Positions 56,100 to 64,000 of a DNA stretch of 64,000 nt are shown here, one piece after another. Position numbers and translations under genes: made by a program. This stretch comes from Blasia pusilla (taxonomy: Eukaryota > Marchantiophyta > Marchantiopsida > Blasiales). The DNA is taken from the NCBI GenBank assembly GCA_050084515.1, contig CM114272.1, positions 52,452,001 through 52,516,000 on the forward strand. The letters are read 5' to 3'. Position 1 is the first letter of the stretch. Each line of letters opens with the position of its first letter. The notes under the pieces are model-generated. The model worked only from the letters and a program-made list of their open reading frames with translations, made no database searches and was not told the DNA's origin.

Positions 56100-57950
56100 T
56101 ACAGGTAAGGCTTAAGACCTTTAAGCCGAAGTTCCCACCCCTAAACAAAAATCAAAACCCTATTTTCAAGGAGGAAAATGACACAATGCGCAAGTGCAAG
56201 CCGAAGGGAGCTGCAATAGGACAACAAATACAGGTCTAAAACTTGTGAATGAAGTAATGAAAAATAGAAAAGTGCGTTAAGAAATCTGTAAGGTTAGAAA
56301 ACTATCTAAACAATGATCTGATTGTGTGTAAACCAAGTATCCAGAGGGCGGACCAATCTCCACAATCGTTGAACATGTGGAGTTAGGGCCCGGGACTGCA
56401 GGATAACAGATTGGGCCGAAAGATGTGAAAGAACGTCCAAGGGAGTTAACGGAGCTCACGACAACTACAGCGAGTTCAGGAAATGGGGAGATGCAACGGA
56501 AATCGTTTAAGGAATACAACAAAATAGCTTTGCAGTGAGAATCATCACAACAATGCACAATGTCATTGCAACCGATAAGACTCTAACGGCAAGGATCTGA
56601 CTATTTAACAACGAAAGAGGAAAGCAAAAAAGTCGGTACAATCGACTCCTCGGGGTCCGGACCAACGAGAGGCAAGAATCAAGAAATAGCCGCACAAGCC
56701 GAGAGTCGATCAAGAGTCACGAGCTCACAGCTCGGCAAGAGCAAGAGTCCACACCAATTTTCATAGCCGCAAACCGAGCGTTGAGAGTGAAGACACTCGC
56801 TATTGCGCACAGCTAGAATCGAGGCAAGTCGATAGAAGAGCCCATTTCGATGCAACAACAACGGTTCTCCCCTCAACTTCAAAAGTTCAGAATGGCCAAG
56901 TCTCGAATAAACAGGTCAACACCCTTAACAAAAATTCCTCCACCTCTCATTTTGAGAACCTCCTACAGCCGGGGAGACTCAAATGAACGAGTCGAGATTC
57001 GAGAAACTCACAGCAGAGAGATCCAGAGTAGAGAGCAGAGAGTCGAGACTGGACTAAGGAGAGGGAAAACAAAAAGTCCACAAGAACCTCACGAGTCATG
57101 AAGAGTAATGAAGAGTGATCGAGAGTCGATATGGGAGAGTCCACACTCGAGAGGGGAAACGAAGAGAGCGATCGCAACAACAGTAGGAAGTGAGGGCCCC
57201 GACCTCCACCCAACCCACTACCTCCTCTGAGAGTCCAAAGTTCGGAGTCTTCCTACTCCTCGGACGTGGAGCATTGGAGCCATTGGAGGCGTCTTACCCT
57301 AAATCGGAGCCTTATCGGATGACTTATAGCTCCTCGGACTAATCCAACGGAATTAGTAGTTTTCAGTTTACCCGCAGTCGGATACTAGCCCGGCGGTAGT
57401 CCGACTTCATGAAAATGCAAACCAGCCATATTCCAACTCCATGAATATGCAAACGACCATTTTCTGACAATATCCTCTCGTAAAGCAGCCAAACTCGGGC
57501 ACCTAATTTCGCGGCTAGCCAGTTGCCGGAAGAGGGAAGACGTGACTCGGAAACGAGACGGATTTTTTTCCCATGCGGCGGCAATTTCTTTTGTGAACAG
57601 GCTAGCTTTACACGTAGCCCCGGTTCTCCCAGGACGTTGCTTCAGTACATGATGACTCACTCACTCCATGCGGAGCCTTCTGGGTTCAAAGGTTGCTCAT
57701 AGGACAGCCGTTGTCAGTCCGACACCAACGTCATCCCGGTGGGGCCCCTTGGGGAGGGTCCAACCGGACTCCTAGCACCCGAGGGTCAACAAATACGGGC
57801 ACCAGTGAATGAATATATCTTTACTATAATGAGCAACCACACATCCATAATAAGACAAAATAGTAAATATAATAAGAAAAAATAGCAAAATATATTATTT
57901 TGTCCCTTAATATTTCAGGATCAATTTTTATATACTAAGAGTGATAGCTA
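56100..57950. other. hAT 5' flank and unassigned DNA
   Basis: 56.65-57.2 kb is rich in GAGAGTCGAG-type wording, loosely like the minisatellite 5' of hAT copy 1 in reverse, so it may be the diverged 5' region of hAT copy 2. 57.3-57.8 kb is GC-balanced with a 90-codon minus-strand frame I do not recognise. Confidence 0.35.
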
Positions 57951-58329
57951 TTATATTTCAATGTCTCGGAGGGGGAGTGTTGTATTGATTGAAAGTGATG
58001 TGATGTCTCGGAGGAGAAGTGGTGGGGGAGGAGGGGGAGTGGAGTATTGATTCAAAGTGATGTATTAATTGAAGATATTTTTGGATTTTCACTTGTAAAG
58101 ATTTTAATAGTAGAAGAGGCCAAAGATGCTGCAAGACATAAAAAAAAAAACCATAATTCTGATTAGTGCTGGTAGTCACACAAAAGTGAGAGTAGATTGT
58201 GCTTAGCACAGGTATCCATACTATCATGCGCAATCCCACAAGTATAATAAGACAAAATAGTAACATGTTAGTATTTTTTCTTTCATGTATTCATTTTTTA
58301 ACTTCCTATAGGTTTGAGAAGAAATGAAT

Positions 58330-58745
58330 ATGTTTGGATAGTAGTTATTGTAGGAAGTAGTGGGGTTTAATTTGATTGGTGAGACTTACATTTATAGGAG
58401 AGTGGTTTAGTGGTGTATTATATACGTAAGGAATGACTAAAATTTAGTAATAATTATTGTAGGAAATAGTGGAATTTAATTTGATCGATGGGGGATGGTT
58501 TAATAATGATTTTAAGTATGTGAAGAATGGATTAAAACTTGAGTAATAATTATTGTTGGAAGTAGTGGGATTTAGTTTGATTGATGGAAATTATATTTAC
58601 AAAGGGAATGGTTTAGTGAGATTTAGTTTGATTGATGGAAATTATATTTATGGGGGGAATGGTTTAGTGGGATTTAGTTTGATTGATGAAAATTATATTT
58701 ATGGGGGAATGGTTTAGTGATGATTTTAAATATATGAGGAGTGAA
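58330..58745 (+). repeat. Degenerate tandem repeats including three 51-bp units
   Basis: GATTTAGTTTGATTGATG recurs at 58569, 58620 and 58671, giving 51-bp units. Upstream, TAGTTATTGTAGGAAGTAG-like wording recurs at about 58341, 58450 and 58546. The sequence is AT-rich and non-coding. Confidence 0.85.
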
Positions 58746-59126
58746 TTAAAAAAGAAATCCCACTTTTTAATTTTAATTTTTTTAATAATTATTTATAATA
58801 ATTCTTTTCGTGGCTATGCACATGTTAACTAATCCATTTTATTAGAAGTCCCGTATTGTATTTCATTTTTCTTTTGCGTTCCATTTCTTCCAAAACCACA
58901 TGGTCCAAAAAGTTGTTTTTAGAGAACCAGTATATTCCCGGTCTACACAAACCACGAAAATATCTTTTGAAAAATTTCCAATTCCGACAGACTAGTTTCA
59001 TACTAATAAAAAGGAGATCATGCATATTTCGTCGATTTTGGCCGGTATTCGAAAAACTGAAACGGAGATCTCAAATTCAACCGGCTAGGTCAACACGTAT
59101 CCCGGTTCTCCCCGTTCATTAAAGAA

Positions 59127-59149
59127 TTATATATATATATATATATATA
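59127..59149 (+). repeat. Short (AT)n tract
   Basis: About 23 nt of alternating AT immediately 5' of the longer non-LTR element copy. This suggests insertion into, or growth at, a microsatellite. Confidence 0.95.
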
Positions 59150-59232
59150 GAAAAAGAATGAGAAACCCATCAAGAGGGAGGATGAAGACCAAAAAATAGA
59201 CCTCCAGAACGGAACGGAATACACCTATCTTG

Positions 59233-60400
59233 ATGGATCATATCGCCCATGTTGAGGAGGGGGACTTGTTATTTCAACAACAACTAAGATCTGCACAAGC
59301 TCTTCTTCCTCTTGCTACACAAGCAATTCTACCCCCATTCAGTCAACTAATTACAGAAGGGCTTGATCGACTTCAAGAGCATATCTCCGAGAATCTGCAT
59401 CAAATCAACTTTTCCAGCATTCTCTCAAAGGCATCCTCCGACGCTAATCCAGCTCGTCTACGTTCATGTGCGGGTACCGGAGCGGGGGCGTGGCTTACTG
59501 CAAATCCTCTTATTCTTCCATTTCGTCTTCCTCGAAGTATATTCTCGACAGCTTTGCGGTTACATCTTGGACTTCCCCATCCTTCTCTCTTAGGTGTGCC
59601 AAATTGTATATGCGGGGATCCTATTGATGCCAAGGGTATCCATATTCTCCGATGTGCACATGGTGGAGAACGAACGGCCACACATGATGTCATTAGAGAG
59701 GCGGTAGCATCGGTGGCTCGTACGGCAGGATATACCGTTGGGCAAGAGCAACTCCATGTCCTACCTTCAACCACACAAGCAACCTCTCGTCGGAGAGTGG
59801 ATCTTGTTATGTCTCGAGGTGGATTGCGGACACTAGGTGATGTGGTGGTTGCTGATCCAACACGTTCTGACTTGGTGTGTAGAGCCGCACATACCAAAGG
59901 TTTGGCGGCCGAAGCTGCAGCAAGAATCAAGGAGTTAAGTTATGTTGTGAGACATGCGACTGACGGATTTATTCCGTGTGTAGTGGAAGTATTCGGTCAT
60001 TTACATGTGTCTTTTGATACTTTCCAGAAAACATGTGCCCACCACTCCCTCGAGAATCATCACCTTGCCCCTTCCCGTAGTCCTTCTCTCTCGGTTGTTA
60101 CTACTTATTTTACGCAATGAATCTCAGTGGCCTTACAACGTGCACAAGCCTTGGCATTAATACGTCGTGCGGAGGTGGGGGGAGGTCGCTCGCCTCGTCG
60201 TCCATTCACGTCTGACCAACCACTCGTGTTCTTGTCTGATTTGTTTCAAGCAATCAATCGTGTTGCTCGTTGAACCGATGTTTACGTGGGCTTGTTGCCA
60301 TTTTCTTTTTGCATTCTTTTATGCATTTTTTTACTCCTCTTTTGAGTTGTTATGACCTTTCTTTGTCCTCTTTTGAGGTTTATTTTATAATAAAGTGGTT
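59233..60400 (+). pseudogene. Non-LTR retrotransposon 3' part with nuclease-like domain (copy 2)
   Basis: An open frame of about 295 codons (ATG 59233, stop 60118-60120). In order: a helical segment following the RT (LLPLATQAILPPFSQLITEGLDRLQ), GTGAGAWLTANPL, ALRLHLGLPHPSLLG, a zinc-binding CICGDPIDAKGIHILRCAHGGERTATHDVIREAV (C-x-C...H...C), then RRVDLVMSRGGLRTLGDVVVADPT with the D...D-x-V spacing of a PD-(D/E)xK nuclease. In R2/CRE-type elements this region cuts the target DNA to prime reverse transcription. The RT itself is missing, so the copy is 5'-truncated, as typical for such elements. A 3' untranslated region with AATAAA (about 60390) follows. It is intact as far as it goes and is the reference for the decayed copy at 1.3-2.3 kb. 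Confidence 0.7.
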
Positions 60401-60539
60401 TCATCCATTGGAACGGGCCAGTTCATTAGCATGCGATCGATCATTGGTTCCTGTTGGTTCATTGGACGTCTGTTGGAATCGTGCATACCCTAAATGGACT
60501 CCTTATTACGGATCTGCTAATGCGTAAGCCGGAGCCCCC

Positions 60540-62590
60540 TATCATCATGCAAACCTACCTGGGGATTTTCCGTCCAGTAAAATGAAAAACCTGTTGCACT
60601 TCCATATCTAATCTAGCCTCACTGGAGGTCTGCGTAGAAAGAAAGAAAGAAGCTTTCCGAAGTGTTTAATCAATTAATCACAGTGAGAATGCTCGCGTCT
60701 GTTGTGATCGTCGTGCTAAACTGAATAGGGTGCGCACGGAGTGCCTTGGGAATGTGGAGGGGCTCTCCCCTTCATGTGTGGAGACCTTTCCGCAAAGAGT
60801 CGGGAGGGCCCCTTCACACGCGGCCCTCGAAAAGCTTGGAGTGCACAGAGCATAGTCCGGGGAGTTTTTTCACGAAAACCGGTACATTTCCGGTGTTTCA
60901 GAGCCCGGATCGGTAAATTCAGACGATTTTTCTGATACTTTTGCAAAGAAACCCCCCCTTGACCCTGCCAGTTTTTTCCCACGAGTTTTAAATAAATGGA
61001 AAATTTCTGATTTTAGCCGGCTACGATTACTCCTGATCGCGGATCTCCCCGTTCATTGGCGCAAAGAGTTCCGCAAGACAGATTCCTTATGTTTATGCTG
61101 ACGGCGCCCACTGGAAGAAGCGTTAACTTAACCCTCTTGAGTCTTAACCATGGTCGCCACACATCACTGCCGCGTCTTACGTAAACCAATGATCGGGGAG
61201 ATGTGGGGTTACGAGTATTGCTAGCCGGTTAAATTTGAGAATTTCCGATTGATTAAAAGGTTGCCTACGAAAACCGGCTGGAATTCGAGCAGGTCCTTTG
61301 TATTTCGTATCTCAAAACCGGTTTAAAATCCAGAATTACCGTTACCGATTGGACATTCCCGGCGATGGACCGCGTCCCGCAAAAAAACTTCCCGAACCCT
61401 CACGTAAACTGATTGTCTGCCAAGCGTTTCACGCTTGCAAATCAAAGGGGATGAAAGTAATCACCCTTGCATTTATTCCATGCAAGTAGATTCCACTTAA
61501 ATATGAAATGTCCCTCTTAAATATTCATTTTCCTTATCAATTTCATTTAAGGTGACTAAAAGTGTTTGGACCACATATAAGTAAGGTTTCCTTTGAAGAG
61601 TTTAGAGTCTAGACAATCATACTAACAACTAAGGGCCTTAGCCCTAGCTAATACGCTCCCAATTCTTTAATTTTCCTATACCACCTAAGATTTGAATAGA
61701 AAAAAAGTTTTTCATATTTTTTTAATTTTTTAATATATATTTTAATTTTAAAAAAAGAATCTCAAAAAAAAATACCTCTTTTTTATTATCATATTATTTT
61801 ATAAATTAAAATTATTGTTTCAAAATTTAGGAAAAATACTAAAGCTTTTAATTTCAAGTTAATTTTGGAAAGGAAATTACTTATTAATTTAGAAATATCT
61901 CATTTAATCTCTTTCTCAAGCTTTAATTGTGAGGGATTTTTTGAATATTTTGAGACAAACTTTGGATCAAAATGAGTGAATTTTTTTCACTATTCGAGCA
62001 ACTTTGAAGACCCCTATCAATTTTTTCCATGAGAATATGAATTCATGAATTTCTTTTTATTCTACCCTATACTAAGCATAAAAAAGAATGGTAGGGTTTT
62101 AATATTAATTATAACTATATAAATTTCAAAATATTCTTCCCCAATGAAATCTCTTAGAGTCTCTTTTATTTTTTTAAATATTTTCTCATTTGAATGATTA
62201 AAATTGTTTTTTCAAGGTTCATGCAAACAAAATTTAAAGTTTTTTTAGAAAAAATAAAATTTTATTTTGGTAAAAAATGAAAAGGATAATGGGACACTAA
62301 TGGGACAAGAATTTTTTTCCAAAAGAAAGGAAGACATCTTATTTTTAGCTTTCAAGTAAGATTGGGGGGAAAATTTAATCCCTCTTTTGGGAAGAAAATT
62401 CATCAAAATAAATGATTTTATTTTATTTATTGAAAGATGGGGATTGGAAAAGGGATAAATTATTTTCTCAAAACTAATAAGGGAAAATATATGAAAATTT
62501 GTCTTCATCCAAATTAGATGTATTATAAAAAAATGATTTTTTTATTTTCTGTCATTTTTTTAAGATTAAAATTTATTTATAGTGTATCCT
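60540..62590. other. Intergenic DNA, no gene recognised
   Basis: 60.5-61.5 kb is GC-balanced and contains several CCGGTT/AACCGG-type motifs and two copies of the dispersed repeat (about 61010 and 61214). From 61.5 kb the sequence is very AT-rich with A/T homopolymers. Open frames are under 90 codons and unrecognised. Confidence 0.45.
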
Positions 62591-62594
62591 CTAA

Positions 62595-62735
62595 TCTATA
62601 TTATTAAGAGAGGACTGGGTTTGATAACCCAGTCCTTCCTTGAAAATACCTTACCACACGTGTCTAAGGAAATTCGTTTTCGTTTTCTTCGGGTCTGAGT
62701 GTTATTCATGTGTGCGAAGCACGGACACTGACTAG
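62595..62735 (+). mobile_element. 141-bp non-autonomous Helitron
   Basis: 5' end TCTATATTATTAAGAG directly after an A; 3' end CTAG directly before a T, so insertion is between A and T as Helitrons require, with no target duplication. Nine bases before CTAG is the subterminal hairpin GTGC-GAA-GCAC (62712-62722). A second perfect hairpin, AGGACTGGGTT/AACCCAGTCCT with loop TGAT (62611-62636), lies near the 5' end. No coding sequence fits in it; it would depend on a helicase/Rep protein from an autonomous relative. Confidence 0.85.
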
Positions 62736-62739
62736 TTTC

Positions 62740-63968
62740 ACTTCCCAATCATCTCAACCCCTATTAGTTTTTTTCGTTACGTCGTATGGGCAAAAATTAC
62801 TAGTTAGTAGATGATGGAAAGAAGACGAGGAAGTCAAAGAAGGGACTCCAAGAGTCCAGACTTAGAGGGCTCCCTTTTCCCAGTCAGGCACAAAGGGAGC
62901 CCGCCATCTTCCAGTTAAACGGACCCACATCAGAATCTTCAATTGAAAACGCATGAAAATTTAAATGTGAGAGGAGGAGAAGGAGCACTCCAACAAATGT
63001 GAGGGAATAGCGGGGGCTTTGAATTTTTTAGTTTAAACAGGGCTTGAAAAACCCGGTTTAATACAGTGATTGGAGAACATGGTGGAGTAACACGGTGAAG
63101 CAGTCACACTAACATAGAATCTATTCACATCCATCCGATCACGTTCATCCCACCGTTCAAAAATTCATATCCAAAGTTGAGAGTATCTTGCGTTCAGAGC
63201 TCGGACGGAGTATCGTAGGAGCCGTAACTAGAGGGCAGGAAACAGGCGGATGTGAAGAGCACGTGTTTTTCTGCCGCTTCTTCTTAGAAACTTCGCCACG
63301 CGTCTTTGCCCCGGTCCGCTTCCGATCTCGTCGACCATCTCTTGCTGTTGGCAGACGCAAGCGTGGCAATCGCGTGGGTGCTTGCTGTCTTGGCCCCAAT
63401 CCAGATGGACGACACGAGGACGGGGAAGCGGTCGACGAATCCGCTGTACAGCTCGTCCTCTCTCTGGTTGGATCCGGTCCAACCAATCGCCGCTTGCGAA
63501 TTCGACGTTGGAAGTCCTTCGTAGGGTCAAAGAAACAAGAACAAGAAAATGGGACCAATAAATATCCCAATAGTTTATTCCACTCGCTTTTGCCTCGGCA
63601 AAGTGGAGGCACGAAGGCTCACCGCACTTCCTTGCTGTAACTTACAGGCGACGCCATTTTTAGCCTTTTGTGGGCTGGAAGTCAAGCAAGCACGCCAGTG
63701 AAGTCCAGGGACTCTGGGACCAATTATGCAAGCGTATCTAACGTCCATATATTTCGTGCCCGGACATATCTGTTTTATGTATATGTCTAATAGTTGTTTT
63801 AACTGTGGGATTCGGTGTTGACACCGGAAAAGCATTCGAGTCTCTCCGCAGATTTCTGCAGGATTCCAGAATCACTCTTCTTCCCAAAACGAGTGGGTAT
63901 CGAAATTTTGTCCCTCAGGCCTCTGAACTTTGCCCTGTGCTTCACCACTCGCTTCTCGCGTCTTTTCG

Positions 63969-64000
<32 letters not shown>
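62740..64000. other. GC-balanced terminal region, unassigned
   Basis: 63.16-63.64 kb is GC-rich and open on both strands (150 and 151 codons), with a third frame DLVDHLLLLADASVAIAW on the plus strand. None is a family I recognise and their overlap shows at most one could be real. An untranslated or exon-like part of a gene is possible. A (CT)n tract starts at 63972 and is cut by the window end. Confidence 0.35.
63972..64000 (+). repeat. (CT)n microsatellite, cut by window end
   Basis: 29 nt of CT repeats running off the window; true length unknown. Confidence 0.95.

Noticed and set aside
63157-63640. 150- and 151-codon frames overlapping on opposite strands
   Set aside because: GC-rich DNA keeps both open; neither shows a recognisable domain, so neither is called as a gene.

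Overview
The window looks like nuclear DNA of a land plant or close streptophyte. The evidence is degenerate plant-type transposon genes (Ty3/gypsy, hAT, Helitron with helicase, a non-LTR element), a nepenthesin-type aspartic protease remnant, GT-AG introns in a SWIM zinc-finger gene, AT-rich intergenic DNA, long (CT)n/(GA)n/(TA)n microsatellites and a 217-bp satellite. Several of these combinations, such as a gypsy polyprotein ending in a PHD finger and ZNF862-like hAT genes, remind me of bryophytes or streptophyte algae more than flowering plants. I cannot prove the taxon from sequence alone. There are no bacterial operons, rRNA genes or CRISPR arrays.

Layout. 1-2.3 kb: AT-rich DNA and a truncated non-LTR element tail. 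2.3-5 kb: a short C2-domain gene (minus strand). 5-8 kb: repeats, a (CT)n tract and a two-block repeat family. 8.1-9.7 kb: hairpins, then an aspartic-protease pseudogene abruptly joined to a leucine-rich-repeat ORF on the opposite strand. 12-17.3 kb: BED-like and SWIM zinc-finger coding segments, apparently one decaying multi-exon locus. 17.9-18.5 kb: an unknown helical ORF with one internal stop. 20.7-23.9 kb: a 217-bp satellite with higher-order repeats. 26.4-36.5 kb: one Ty3/gypsy element with gag, protease, RT, RNase H, integrase and PHD finger, broken by stops and frameshifts and by a 618-bp solo LTR. 36.6-39.5 kb: a decayed Helitron (Rep HUH plus helicase). 43.9-44.5 kb: nested 38/188-bp minisatellite. 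45.2-47.7 kb: hAT copy 1. 49.2-49.9 kb: a second C2 gene. 51-53.2 kb: a second Helitron helicase (minus). 53.5-56 kb: hAT copy 2 (minus). 59.2-60.4 kb: a longer copy of the non-LTR tail. 62.6 kb: a 141-bp non-autonomous Helitron.

How it works together. Little here is cooperative gene content. The likely functional host genes are the two paralogous C2 proteins, which start identically (MKAGEL) and lie in opposite orientation 45 kb apart. Most of the rest is transposon sediment. The strongest unexplained signals are structural. (1) Paired tRNA-like 55-nt modules sit in the 3' tail of both hAT copies, with compensatory base changes. (2) Two LTR families have different sequences but share an array of consecutive hairpins in U3. 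(3) There are several perfect 32-38 bp palindromes with no gene context.

Limits: boundaries of decayed elements are approximate, and intron/exon calls were made by eye from GT-AG signals and reading frame.
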